Of a stretch of DNA of 64,000 nucleotides, positions 8,312 to 17,283 are shown in pieces (the first letter of the stretch is position 1; the number at the start of each line of letters is the position of its first letter). The notes beneath the pieces are model-generated. The model had not been told where the DNA came from. It saw only the letters and a program-made list of their open reading frames with translations, and searched no databases. Origin of the DNA: Photobacterium sp. TLY01 (GTDB taxonomy: Bacteria > Pseudomonadota > Gammaproteobacteria > Enterobacterales > Vibrionaceae). The position numbers and the translations under genes are program-made. The stretch covers positions 310,001 to 374,000 of the forward strand of contig NZ_CP090365.1 in the NCBI RefSeq assembly GCF_021432065.1, read 5' to 3'.

Positions 8312-8914
8312 ATGTCGACCATATACGGCTATATCCGTCTGTCGCCCAAGATGAGTGATCCGGAAACGTTAATCGGGCAAATAACCGGGTACAACCCAGA
8401 ACTGAAGCTGTTTCGGGAAACCGGGATCCGCGGCAATGTTCCGGCTGAAGATCGCCCGCAGTACCGCGCTTTATTCGACGCACTCAAACCGGGCGATCAG
8501 CTGATCGTCCGCTGGGTAACGGATCTAGGCTTTCATTTCGATGCCTGCCACCAGACCCTTCAGCACTTATTGGACAAAGGCGTGATCGTGCACACGGTGA
8601 ACCAACCGCTGACTTTCAAACCTAACTGCCCTGTCACCAATGCCTTACTGCTGATGCTTAAGGGCTATGCTAACTCACACACCCAGCATCGGCTGTGGGC
8701 CGCCGAGGCGGGCCGGGATTCACTGCGCCAGGACAAAGCCGCGTGGAAAGAAAAATTTCGCGGGCGCCGTGCCAATCATGAAGTGCACCGCCAGATTGCC
8801 CTGCTGCTCCAGGCAGGGAAAACACTGCAGACCGTGGCCGACGAAACGGGTGTCAGTCTTTCCACGGTCAAACGTGTGAAAGCCAAGATGCAGCACCACA
8901 ACCACGATCAGTAA
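8312..8914 (+). CDS. Serine-recombinase-like protein with a degenerate active site
   Basis: A 200-residue protein with the layout of a small resolvase/invertase: an N-terminal catalytic fold (YGYIRLSP, aligning its Ser11 with the nucleophile of YARVST), a central helix and a C-terminal HTH_7-type DNA-binding motif (QTVADETGVSLSTVKRVKAK). The conserved LDRLGR segment reads VTDLGF here (residues 69-74), so both active-site arginines are absent. The AER-x-x-x-x-ER segment reads SHTQHRLWAAE. Strand exchange therefore looks unlikely, and a DNA-binding role is more plausible. The start has AAGGAG upstream. It ends 27 bases before the siderophore-interacting gene and may be co-transcribed with it. 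Confidence 0.75.
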   Translation: MSTIYGYIRLSPKMSDPETLIGQITGYNPELKLFRETGIRGNVPAEDRPQYRALFDALKPGDQLIVRWVTDLGFHFDACHQTLQHLLDKGVIVHTVNQPLTFKPNCPVTNALLLMLKGYANSHTQHRLWAAEAGRDSLRQDKAAWKEKFRGRRANHEVHRQIALLLQAGKTLQTVADETGVSLSTVKRVKAKMQHHNHDQ

Positions 8915-8941
8915 CCCCCGAATTCAAACAGAGACCAACCC

Positions 8942-9760
8942 ATGCAAAAACGACTGCAACCCAAAACATTCACGGTACAGCAAGCCTTTGATATCACCCC
9001 GAACATGCGCCGCGTGATTCTGACCGGCGAAGATATCCGGCTGCTTCCGACCGACAGCGCCGGTCAGTATGTCAAACTGCTGTTCACCCCGGCCGGCAGT
9101 ACCGACCTGAGCACTTTGTCTGACGGCCAGAAACCTGTGCTGCGCACCTTCACTATCAGTGAATTTGATGCAGAGCAGGGCACCTTGTCGCTGGATTTTG
9201 TCAAACATCAGTATCAGGGCGAGCACCAGCACAAAGATGAGATCACGCCGGAACAGGGCGGTTATGCGTGTCACTGGGCCATGCACACTCAGCCCGGCGA
9301 GCAGATTTCTCTTGGCGGACCGAATACCATTCAAGGCCTGGCCGAAGACTGTGACTGGGTGCTGATCATCGGTGATATGACCGCACTGCCTTCCATCCAG
9401 CTCAAAACAGACCGCCTTGCTGCTAATAGCCAGGGTTATGTGGTGCTGGCACTGGGCAGCGCGCAGGATCTGCCCGCGCTGCAGTTGCCGGAAGGCGTTG
9501 AACTCATCACGGTGATCGAGGGGGAGCACGCGGGCAACGCACTGGCAGAGAAAGTGGCGGCGCTGCACTGGCTGGAAGGCAAACCAGCGATCTGGTGCGC
9601 CTGCGAATTTAACAATATGCGCGCCATTCGCCAGCACATCAGCCAGCAAGAACAGTTTGATCGCAAAACCTGTTACATCAGCAGTTACTGGAAACACGGG
9701 GTGACGGAAGACGGACACAAAGTCATCAAACGCGATGATCAGGACAGCTACCATGGCTGA
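8942..9760 (+). CDS. Siderophore-interacting protein, FAD-dependent ferric-siderophore reductase
   Basis: A 272-residue cytoplasmic flavoreductase of the SIP family (ViuB/YqjH-like), which releases iron from imported ferric siderophores by reduction. The N-terminal FAD-binding barrel includes RRVILTGEDI and VLRTFTISEFD (the R-x-Y/F-T/S flavin motif). The C-terminal half has LIIGDMTALPSI and ends with KTCYISSYWKHGVTED, the W-x-x-G family hallmark. Its stop overlaps the start of the MFS gene, so the two are translationally coupled. No siderophore biosynthesis or receptor genes are in the window. Confidence 0.9.
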   Translation: MQKRLQPKTFTVQQAFDITPNMRRVILTGEDIRLLPTDSAGQYVKLLFTPAGSTDLSTLSDGQKPVLRTFTISEFDAEQGTLSLDFVKHQYQGEHQHKDEITPEQGGYACHWAMHTQPGEQISLGGPNTIQGLAEDCDWVLIIGDMTALPSIQLKTDRLAANSQGYVVLALGSAQDLPALQLPEGVELITVIEGEHAGNALAEKVAALHWLEGKPAIWCACEFNNMRAIRQHISQQEQFDRKTCYISSYWKHGVTEDGHKVIKRDDQDSYHG

Positions 9761-10988
9761 ACCGGATACAGAAACGGTGGCGGGAGCAGCAGATCAATCC
9801 GCAGTTTCAGTCGCTTTTTCCTGGCGTCCTGTTCTGCTGGCCTGCCTGGTCATCAGCATCGGTCAGTTTGGCATGGGACTGGTATTCCCTTCCCTGCCCT
9901 GGATAGCCAAAGACTTTGGTATATCCATTGATCAGGCGCAGTTGCTGATTTCGGTCTATCTACTCGGTTTCGGCCCCTCGCAATTCATCTACGGCCCGAT
10001 CTCAGATGCCTTAGGCCGCCGCCGGGTGCTGTTAGCTGGGATCTTGCTTGCCGTGGCCGGTCTGATGCTGTTGATCTTTGCCAGTGACAGTTTTTACGGC
10101 TTAGTGGCCGGGCGCCTGATGCAGGGGCTGGGTGCGGGTTGCTGCGCCGTGCTGGCCCGCGCGTCGACCCGGGATTCCTACACAGTTGAACAGCTGCCGC
10201 AGGCGCTGTCTTATCTGACCATGGTGGCCTCTTTTACACCGATTTTTGCGCCCGTGATTGGCGGTTTCATTAACCATCACTTTGGCTGGTTGTCGGTCTT
10301 TATCGTACTGGCGAGCTATATCACCCTGGTGTGGTTTGCACTGTATCTGATGTTCAAAGAGACCATGCACGACAAACAGGCGGTGCCTTCGGTGAAGAAA
10401 ATCGTCGGGGATTACCGCTCGTTGCTTTCGTCGCGTTATTTTCTGAGTTTTGCCAGTATCGGCTGGCTGAACTTCAGCCTGGTTGTCACCACCATCTCGC
10501 TGATGCCCTTTATCATGCAGGTGCAAATCGGCATGACCTCAGACGAATACGCTATCTGGGCACTCCTGCCAACCGCAGGCTTATTTGCCGGTGGCTTTCT
10601 GGTCAGCTGGCTGCGGCCCAAAATCGGCACCCAACGCATGCTGTACCTCGCACCTGCCGTCCATCTCATTGCGGCGTTCTGGTTCATCCTGGCACCGCTG
10701 ACACCATTGATGATGATGCTGGGCCAGTTTCTGATGGTCTTCGGCAATGGGATCGCTATGCCTTGCGCCCAGTCGCAGGTGATGCTGCCTTATCGCAAGC
10801 AGGCAGGCACAGTGGCCGCCCTGTCTGGTGGCGGGCAGATGCTGCTTTCCGCCCTGGTCAGTATGGCGCTGATCAAACTGGGCATTCATCAAGCCTGGCA
10901 GCTTGGCTGTGTGATCGGCGTATTTGCGCTGATTGTGACCCTGAATATCCGCAGCGGATTTCGCACCCCATTCCCTGACAGCCAGTAA
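9753..10988 (+). CDS. MFS exporter, Bcr/CflA drug-resistance family
   Basis: A 12-span major facilitator exporter of 411 residues. It has FGMGLVFPSLPWIAKDF in helix 1, the loop 2-3 motif GPISDALGRRRVLLAG and the drug:H+ antiporter motif C region in helix 5 (FTPIFAPVIGG). The ATG at 9753 is preferred over an in-frame ATG at 9735 because AGGA lies about 9 bases upstream and it overlaps the SIP stop by 8 bases. Coupling to a siderophore reductase suggests it exports a siderophore or its breakdown products. This is inference; general drug efflux is the alternative. Confidence 0.88.
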   Translation: MAEPDTETVAGAADQSAVSVAFSWRPVLLACLVISIGQFGMGLVFPSLPWIAKDFGISIDQAQLLISVYLLGFGPSQFIYGPISDALGRRRVLLAGILLAVAGLMLLIFASDSFYGLVAGRLMQGLGAGCCAVLARASTRDSYTVEQLPQALSYLTMVASFTPIFAPVIGGFINHHFGWLSVFIVLASYITLVWFALYLMFKETMHDKQAVPSVKKIVGDYRSLLSSRYFLSFASIGWLNFSLVVTTISLMPFIMQVQIGMTSDEYAIWALLPTAGLFAGGFLVSWLRPKIGTQRMLYLAPAVHLIAAFWFILAPLTPLMMMLGQFLMVFGNGIAMPCAQSQVMLPYRKQAGTVAALSGGGQMLLSALVSMALIKLGIHQAWQLGCVIGVFALIVTLNIRSGFRTPFPDSQ

Positions 10989-10989
10989 G

Positions 10990-11019
10990 AAAAAACTGCC
11001 CCTGTTTGTGTAAACAGGG
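10990..11019 (-). terminator. Intrinsic terminator between the MFS and amidotransferase genes
   Basis: CCCTGTTT (11000-11007) pairs with AAACAGGG (11012-11019) around a 4-base loop. Six A residues at 10990-10995 become a U-tract on the minus strand, so it terminates the amidotransferase operon best. It may also act weakly on the plus strand. Confidence 0.75.
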
Positions 11020-11050
11020 ACAGATGTTCAATCACAATAAAGCGATTGGG

Positions 11051-11770
11051 TTAGGATGCACGCAAGAAGTCCAGCATCCAGCGGGTGACTCGTTCACTGT
11101 CGATCGGCAACGCCAGTGAGGTCAGTCCGGTATCCAGTACATTGGCCGGTAACAACGCCTTTCTGGCCAGCATCAGGTCCCGCGAATAGGCCTTGCTGAA
11201 TTCAGGGTGACCCTGAATGCCAAGAAAGTGTTCTCCCACCTGCAGCATGGAATAAGGGCAAAAATCACTCCCGGCCAGCACAGCCGTATCCTCCGGCAAC
11301 CTGACGACCTGATCCTGATGACTCACCAGCAATGACAGCTCGGCTGGGCGTTCGCCGCTTTCCTGAACGCCGGCCGGCAGTGCATGCAGCGCATGTGTCG
11401 CCACGCCAACGCCCCAGCCCTGCGGCGCCTGAATCACTTCGCCGCCCAGTGCTTTGGCGATCAGCTGATGACCGAAGCAGATCCCCACCAGCTTCTTTCT
11501 GCGGGCATGCAGTTCCCGCACAAAGGCCAGCAACGGGGGGATCCAGGGCAGATCATCGTTGACACTGTGACGGCTGCCCGTCGTCATATACACATCGCAT
11601 TCATCGGCATGTTGCGGCAACTCACCGTCCAGCGCCCGGTAAAACACCAGTTCCAGCGCGTCACCGGTATCGCGCAGCAGCTGAGTGAACATCGCCGGAT
11701 AATTGCCGTGGTCGGCCTGCAGATCCTGCCTGACATCATCGCACTGCAGAATACCCATTTTTACCGTCAT
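11051..11770 (-). CDS. Class I glutamine amidotransferase, candidate gamma-glutamyl hydrolase
   Basis: A stand-alone class I glutamine amidotransferase domain of 239 residues. The nucleophile elbow GICFGHQ (Cys98) and the catalytic His/Glu pair in GIQGHPEF (His188, Glu190) are intact. There is no synthetase partner domain. As the last gene of the permease-ligase-dehydrogenase cluster it probably hydrolyses the gamma-glutamyl amide of the final intermediate, as PuuD does in putrescine breakdown, freeing glutamate and the product acid. It starts 14 bases after the alcohol dehydrogenase stop. The substrate is inferred from context only. Confidence 0.85.
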   Translation of the reverse strand: MTVKMGILQCDDVRQDLQADHGNYPAMFTQLLRDTGDALELVFYRALDGELPQHADECDVYMTTGSRHSVNDDLPWIPPLLAFVRELHARRKKLVGICFGHQLIAKALGGEVIQAPQGWGVGVATHALHALPAGVQESGERPAELSLLVSHQDQVVRLPEDTAVLAGSDFCPYSMLQVGEHFLGIQGHPEFSKAYSRDLMLARKALLPANVLDTGLTSLALPIDSERVTRWMLDFLRAS

Positions 11771-11784
11771 GAAGCCTCCTGATG

Positions 11785-12954
11785 TCAGTGCTGCGGCAAG
11801 CGGCCTGTCACCGCATCCACAAAAATCCGGCTGTATTGCTCGGCGCTCAGTGCGATTGGATTTCCGCCCGCCGACGGATCCTGCACCGCCATACTGCCCA
11901 CACGCTGCGCTTCTTCAACCGTAATATCGATATCCGCCAGCGTATGGGGGATCTGCAGGGCGGCACGGAAATCCAGAATCCAGTTGAGGAAACTGTCAAA
12001 ACCCGGCTCAGGTAAATCCAGATAGCGGGCCAGATGGGTCAGCTTATCTTCAATCGCACTGCGGTTTGCCACCAGCACATAAGGCATCAAAATGGCATTC
12101 AATAAACCGTGGTGCTTGTCGTATAACGCCCCCAGCGTGTGGGCAATGGCGTGCATGCCGCCCAGGCCACGCTGAAAGGCGGTCGCACCCATACTGGAGG
12201 CCACCAGCATTTGGGTGCGGGCCTCAAGGTTACTGCCATCGGCAACCGCTTGTGGCAGATAAGCTTTAATCAGCCGGATCCCTTCCAGTGCGATACCCTC
12301 AGCCATCGGGTGATAGCCGTTGGCGCAATAGGCTTCAAGGTTATGTGACAGCGCATCCATGCCGGTCGCGGCTGTGATATGCGGCGGCAATCCGGCAGTC
12401 ACCGCCGGGTCAAGCAGCACACGCACCGGCAACATTTTGGGATGGAAAATGATCTTTTTGACGTGATTGGCCGTATCTGTGATCACCGAAGCACGCCCTA
12501 CCTCAGATCCGGTGCCGGCTGTGGTCGGAATGGCAACCACAGGGGCGATGGCGTCCGCATTGGCCTGCAACCAGTTATCGCCCACATCTTCAAATGCCCA
12601 CAGGGGCAGTGACTGTCCCGCCATCAGGGCAATGGCTTTGGCAGCATCCAGACTGGAGCCGCCCCCCAAAGCAATCACACCGTCGAAACCGCCCTGACGG
12701 TACACAGCCAGACCGTCTTCGACATTCTCGCCGGTCGGATTGCCCTGAATCCGGCTGAACACCTCACAGCCTATTCCGGCTTCACGGCATAAGGCGACTG
12801 TGTCTGTCACCATAGGCAGGGCTGCCAGCCCGGGGTCCGTCACCAATAATGCCTTGCTGATCCCGGCGCTCTGACATGCCTGTGCGATCTGCTGTAAACA
12901 ACCTTCGCCCACGGTGATCGGCGTGGGATAATTCCAGTTTCCTTTCAGCGTCAT
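11785..12954 (-). CDS. Iron-containing alcohol dehydrogenase
   Basis: A 389-residue group III, NAD-dependent Fe-type alcohol dehydrogenase. The Rossmann-like half has GGGSSLDAAKA and TAGTGSEVGRASVIT. The helical half carries the metal ligands in MDALSHNLEAYC (Asp and His), GGMHAIAHTLG and DKHHG. Within the cluster it would oxidise the hydroxyl of a gamma-glutamylated amino-alcohol to an aldehyde. Puu-type polyamine pathways use an amine oxidase at this position instead, so the alcohol dehydrogenase points to an amino-alcohol substrate such as ethanolamine. It is tightly spaced between the aldehyde dehydrogenase and the amidotransferase. Confidence 0.9.
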   Translation of the reverse strand: MTLKGNWNYPTPITVGEGCLQQIAQACQSAGISKALLVTDPGLAALPMVTDTVALCREAGIGCEVFSRIQGNPTGENVEDGLAVYRQGGFDGVIALGGGSSLDAAKAIALMAGQSLPLWAFEDVGDNWLQANADAIAPVVAIPTTAGTGSEVGRASVITDTANHVKKIIFHPKMLPVRVLLDPAVTAGLPPHITAATGMDALSHNLEAYCANGYHPMAEGIALEGIRLIKAYLPQAVADGSNLEARTQMLVASSMGATAFQRGLGGMHAIAHTLGALYDKHHGLLNAILMPYVLVANRSAIEDKLTHLARYLDLPEPGFDSFLNWILDFRAALQIPHTLADIDITVEEAQRVGSMAVQDPSAGGNPIALSAEQYSRIFVDAVTGRLPQH

Positions 12955-12976
12955 CTTGCTCTCCTTATCCGCCGGT

Positions 12977-14368
12977 TCAGGCCAGTGTTTGAATATGAAA
13001 TGATTTCGGGCGAGTCAGCGCCGCAAAGCCCAGGGCCGACAAGGTACAGCCGCGGCCAGACTGTTTCACCCCGGTCCAGGCCAGTGCCGGATCGAGATAA
13101 TCACAGCGATTGATAAAGAAAGTGCCGGTTTCCACCTGCTTCCCTAACGCAATACCCCGCTCAATATCGCGGGTGAAAATGCTGGCGGTCAGACCAAAAT
13201 CGCTGTCGTTCATCAGGGCGACGGCTTCTTCATCACTGCTGACTTTCATGATGCCGACAACCGGCCCGAACGATTCTTCATGCATCACCCGCATTGAATG
13301 ATCCACATGAGTCAGGATTTGCGGCGCCAGATAAGGCGTTCCGGCCTGACTGAGCGGAAAGGTCTTTTCGTCGATATGGGCTACCGCCCCCTGGGCAATT
13401 GCTTCCTCGATCTGGCCACGGACAAAATCCGCAGCACGGGTGCGGACCAGCGGCCCCAGCGTGGTGGCCGGCTCATCCGGGCGACCCAGCTGATATTGGC
13501 GAACGATCGCGACTGCTTTGTCGACAAAGGTGTCATACACGGAGGCGTGCACATAAATACGCTCGATACCGCAGCACGACTGACCGCTGTTAAAAAACGC
13601 CCCGTCGATGACGGTGTCAGCCGCATGATCCAGATCGGCATCCTCGCGCACGTAAGCCGGATCCTTTCCGCCCAGCTCCAGTCCGACCCCGATAAAACGG
13701 CCCGCAGCGGCTTGCTCAACATGCGCGCCGGCCGGTACAGAACCGGTAAAAGCGACGTGATTGACCTCATCCGACTGAATCAGTTGGGTGGTGTCCTCAT
13801 GACTCAGGTGCAAATACTGAAACACCCCTTCCGGCAGACCGGCGGCATCAAACGCCGATTTCAGCCGCTCGGCACACAAAGGCGTCTGCGCAGAATGTTT
13901 GAGGATGACACTGTTGCCAGCCAGCAAGGCCGGCACAATGCTGTTGATGGCCGTCAGGTACGGATAATTCCAGGGTGCGATCACCGCCACCACACCAACA
14001 GGTTCACGGGTGATAAAACGGCTGAAACCTTTTTTGTCCGGCAACGTAATCGGAGCCAGCGCGGCATCGCTTTCTGCGATCATATGGCGGGCGCGTTCAG
14101 CCAGACCGGCAATTTCGCCCTGCGCATAGCGGATTGGCCGCCCCATCTGCCAGCAGATTTCCAGACCCACTTCGGCCTTATTGGCTTCAAACCAGTCAAC
14201 CGCTTTGCTGCAGATTGCCTGACGCTCAGCCAGTGCGACGCTCGCCCAGCTTTTCTGAGCACTTTTCGCCAGGCTGAGCGCTTGCTGAATCTCAGCATCC
14301 GAAGCAAGCGGACGCGTGACATACACACTGCCGTCTACCGGCGATATCGTTTGTTGCATTCGAGTCAT
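12977..14368 (-). CDS. NAD(P)-dependent aldehyde dehydrogenase
   Basis: A 463-residue aldehyde dehydrogenase. Visible landmarks are the WNYP substrate-channel motif near 133, GNSVILKHSAQTP (cofactor Lys), FTGSV, the general base Glu231 in ELGGK, the nucleophile Cys265 in GQSCCGIER, and ESFGPVV. AAGGAAG lies about 7 bases before the ATG. In its cluster it probably oxidises a gamma-glutamyl-aldehyde to the acid before amidotransferase cleavage. It starts 12 bases after the ligase stop. Substrate specificity is not readable from sequence. Confidence 0.9.
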   Translation of the reverse strand: MTRMQQTISPVDGSVYVTRPLASDAEIQQALSLAKSAQKSWASVALAERQAICSKAVDWFEANKAEVGLEICWQMGRPIRYAQGEIAGLAERARHMIAESDAALAPITLPDKKGFSRFITREPVGVVAVIAPWNYPYLTAINSIVPALLAGNSVILKHSAQTPLCAERLKSAFDAAGLPEGVFQYLHLSHEDTTQLIQSDEVNHVAFTGSVPAGAHVEQAAAGRFIGVGLELGGKDPAYVREDADLDHAADTVIDGAFFNSGQSCCGIERIYVHASVYDTFVDKAVAIVRQYQLGRPDEPATTLGPLVRTRAADFVRGQIEEAIAQGAVAHIDEKTFPLSQAGTPYLAPQILTHVDHSMRVMHEESFGPVVGIMKVSSDEEAVALMNDSDFGLTASIFTRDIERGIALGKQVETGTFFINRCDYLDPALAWTGVKQSGRGCTLSALGFAALTRPKSFHIQTLA

Positions 14369-14380
14369 TGCGCATCTTCC

Positions 14381-15748
14381 TTAAATAATTTCGAAATACC
14401 GATCCATTTCCCAGTCAGTCACATGTTTTCTGAATTCCCGCTCTTCCCACTCACGGCTGGCCGCAAAATGCTCAACGAACTCATCACCAAACATGGTCCG
14501 GGCCGCTTCTGACTCCTTAAACCGCTGCGCGGCATCCCAGAGGGTACGAGGTAATTGTAGTTCCGGGGCGTGCTGCTGGTCGTAAGCGTTACCTTTGACC
14601 TGATCGAACGGTTCCCATTCCTGCATGATGCCGTACAGGCCGGAGGCCACCGCCGCCGCCAGTGCCAGATACGGATTGGCATCGGCCGCCCCTAAGCGGT
14701 GTTCGATTCGCTGGGATTGCTCACTGCCGGGGATCACCCGCAGAGCCGTGGTGCGGTTTTCTACCCCCCAGGTGGCATCCGTCGGCGCCCAATAGCCGGG
14801 GATCATCCGGGTATAACTGTTGATGGTCGGCGCAATCAGACACAAAAATTCAGGCATCAACCGCTGCTGGCCGGCCAGAAAATGGCGCTGCAGTTTGCTC
14901 ATATTGTGCGTTTGGGACGGATCGTAAAACGCCGACGAGCCGTCTTTGTTTTTCAGCGACACATGAATATGGCCGCTCTGGCCCGGATAATCCCCCGACC
15001 ATTTCGCCATAAAGGTCGCCAGCAGATCCCTTTTCTGGGCCAGCACTTTCATGAAGGTTTTGAACAAGGCCGCTTTGTCGGCGGCGGCCTCTGCACTGTC
15101 TACTGCGATGGCCGCTTCCAGAACACCCGGACCGGTTTCTGAGTGAATCCCTTCAATCGGAAAATCCATCTGCTCACTCATGCCCAGAATGGCTTCATAC
15201 AAGCCGGAATGGACAGAGTTGCGGATCATCGAATAACCAAACCAGTCCGGTGTAATGGTTTCCAGATTGCGAAACCCTTTCTCTCTGGCCGAGTGCGGGG
15301 TTTCATTGAACACGAAAAACTCATATTCAAGGGCGGCAAAGACGTCAAAACCCATGTCATCAGCTTTTTGCAGCACTTTGCGCAAGGTGCCGCGCGGGCA
15401 GACTTTCTCAGCTTCATCGGTGAACTCGGCAATAAACAGCAGCATGCCCTCTTCGCCATACACCTCCCGGCATGTATGGGGCAGAATACGCACCGGGGCA
15501 TCGGGATAACCGGTATGCCAGCCGGTATAACGCGTATTGTCGTAGAGCTGATCTTTAGAATCCCAGCCCAGCACCACATCACAAAACGCAAATCCCTTTT
15601 CGAGCGATGAAAAGAACTTGGATTTAGACATATATTTGCCGCGCATGATGCCGTCGTTATCAAACAAGCCGACTTTCACGTGGGTCAGTGCGCGCTCTTC
15701 TACAATGGCCATGGCATCGGCAATCGTCTTCACTTCTCTGGCTTCCAT
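14381..15748 (-). CDS. Glutamine-synthetase-like gamma-glutamyl-amine ligase
   Basis: A GS-fold ligase of 455 residues from the chosen start. It has the ATP/metal motifs HSETGPGVLEAA, SGHIHVSLKNKDG and NRTTALRVI, and the C-terminal NPYLALAA. It resembles the PuuA/GlnA4 class that gamma-glutamylates amines rather than housekeeping GlnA, and no adenylylation-type Tyr loop is evident. The frame is open to an ATG at 15850 overlapping the permease stop, but the ATG at 15748 has AGAGG 5-6 bases upstream and gives the family's usual length. Placement beside an ethanolamine-type permease and an alcohol dehydrogenase suggests ethanolamine or a related amine as acceptor. Confidence 0.88.
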   Translation of the reverse strand: MEAREVKTIADAMAIVEERALTHVKVGLFDNDGIMRGKYMSKSKFFSSLEKGFAFCDVVLGWDSKDQLYDNTRYTGWHTGYPDAPVRILPHTCREVYGEEGMLLFIAEFTDEAEKVCPRGTLRKVLQKADDMGFDVFAALEYEFFVFNETPHSAREKGFRNLETITPDWFGYSMIRNSVHSGLYEAILGMSEQMDFPIEGIHSETGPGVLEAAIAVDSAEAAADKAALFKTFMKVLAQKRDLLATFMAKWSGDYPGQSGHIHVSLKNKDGSSAFYDPSQTHNMSKLQRHFLAGQQRLMPEFLCLIAPTINSYTRMIPGYWAPTDATWGVENRTTALRVIPGSEQSQRIEHRLGAADANPYLALAAAVASGLYGIMQEWEPFDQVKGNAYDQQHAPELQLPRTLWDAAQRFKESEAARTMFGDEFVEHFAASREWEEREFRKHVTDWEMDRYFEII

Positions 15749-15849
15749 GTGTACCTCTTTTTTCAAGATGACTCGTTCCTGAGCCTGTTTGGACATAGGG
15801 TGATTCCGGACGCGCTGCACTGCACAGATCAGCGCGTCCTCAGATGACA

Positions 15850-17283
15850 TTAACTGAGTTCAGACTCTGCACCGGAAATCAGCTCAAACTCTTCTTCCGG
15901 CGCATTGGCCACAATGCGATGACGGCTGTACAGCGCAAAATAGGTCAGCATCACTGCATAGAAAAGGGCAGACCACAGCGCGGCTTGCAGGCTCACCACA
16001 AAAGTGGATGCCAACGCCACCAACGACAGTCCCAGCGCAATGCCCGAAGTCAGCGTGCCACCCGGCGTCCTGTAAGGGCGATCCAGCGCTGGTTCTTTGC
16101 GGCGCAGAATAATATGAGACAGGCTCATCAGGGCATAAGACACAGTCGCGCCGAATACCGCCATGGTGATCATCAGATCCCCCTCGCCGGACAGCGACAA
16201 CAAAAAACCGATCACACCTGGCACAATCAGTGCCCAGACCGGCACTTTACGCTCGCCCGACAGCGACAGAAAACGGGGCAGGTAGCCGGCACGTGACAGC
16301 GCAAACACCTGACGGGAATAGGCATAGATAATTGAGAAGAAGCTGGCAATTAAGCCGAACAGACCAACAAGATTCACAAATTTGGCCGCCAGCGATTCTG
16401 TGCCGTACACCGACTGCAGTGCACCGACCAATGGCGCACTGTGTGATTTCATGGCTTCGGCCCCGGCACCGCCCGGTACCAGGATCAACACCAAAGCGGC
16501 AAACACGATCAGGACCAGCATGGAAGCGATAATGCCTCGCGGCATATCTTTGGCCGGATTCGTCGCTTCTTCTGCCGCCAGCGGCACACCCTCAACCGCC
16601 AGGAATAACCACATGGCAAAGGGCAGTGCCGCCCAGATCCCCATGTAACCTTCCGGCAGAAAAGCACTGGCACCAGCGACATCAGAGTTCACGGCAATAT
16701 CAAACAGGTTGTTGCTGTCAAAATGCGGCAGCATCCCCAGCGCAAACACAATAATCGCAATCACTGCCAGCAAGGTGATTCCCATCATGATGCGCAGCGC
16801 TTCTCCGGCGCCCCACAAATGAATGCCGACAAACACACAGTAAAACGCCGCATAGACTACCGGGCCGTCAATGCCGATTAACTCATTGACATAGCCACCG
16901 ATAAAAATCGCAATCGCGGCCGGGGCAATGGCATATTCCAGCAAGATCGCGGTGCCGGTTAAAAAGCCTCCCCACGGGCCCAGGGCGCGACGGGCAAAGC
17001 TGTACCCGCCACCCGCCGTAGGAATAGATGACGACATCTCGGCCAGACTCAGCACCAGGCATAAATACATCAGCCCCATCACTAGGGTGGCCAGTAACAT
17101 ACCGCCAAACCCGGCTCGCTCTAAACCAAAATTCCAGCCGGCAAAATCACCGGAGATCACATAGGACACCCCCAGGCTCGCCAGCAGTACCCAGCCTGCC
17201 ACGCCTTTTTTGAGTTGTCGTTTACTTAAGTATTCGTCCGAAACCGTATGGGTTTCGACGGCTTGATCCTTGCTGCCAGACAT
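15850..17283 (-). CDS. APC-family amine permease, ethanolamine-permease type
   Basis: A 12-span amino acid/polyamine/organocation transporter of 477 residues. The segment GWVLLASLGVSYVISGDFAGWNFGL in the first helix, the SSSIPTAGGGYSFARRALGPWGGF loop and AVEGVPLAAEEATNPAKDMPRG resemble the ethanolamine permease group found with eutBC in pseudomonads. The ATG at 17283 has AAGGAA 7 bases upstream, so the 13 extra residues in the open frame to 17322 are unlikely. It is the first gene of the cluster. No eutBC genes occur here, so imported substrate would have to go through the gamma-glutamyl ligase. Confidence 0.85.
   Translation of the reverse strand: MSGSKDQAVETHTVSDEYLSKRQLKKGVAGWVLLASLGVSYVISGDFAGWNFGLERAGFGGMLLATLVMGLMYLCLVLSLAEMSSSIPTAGGGYSFARRALGPWGGFLTGTAILLEYAIAPAAIAIFIGGYVNELIGIDGPVVYAAFYCVFVGIHLWGAGEALRIMMGITLLAVIAIIVFALGMLPHFDSNNLFDIAVNSDVAGASAFLPEGYMGIWAALPFAMWLFLAVEGVPLAAEEATNPAKDMPRGIIASMLVLIVFAALVLILVPGGAGAEAMKSHSAPLVGALQSVYGTESLAAKFVNLVGLFGLIASFFSIIYAYSRQVFALSRAGYLPRFLSLSGERKVPVWALIVPGVIGFLLSLSGEGDLMITMAVFGATVSYALMSLSHIILRRKEPALDRPYRTPGGTLTSGIALGLSLVALASTFVVSLQAALWSALFYAVMLTYFALYSRHRIVANAPEEEFELISGAESELS

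Noticed and set aside
8924-9754. 276-codon minus-strand frame opposite the siderophore-interacting gene
   Set aside because: It is an antisense shadow. The plus-strand frame has clear flavoreductase motifs and coupling to the MFS gene.
13298-14512. 404-codon plus-strand frame opposite the aldehyde dehydrogenase
   Set aside because: It is an antisense shadow of a gene with intact catalytic motifs, and its translation has no recognisable domains.
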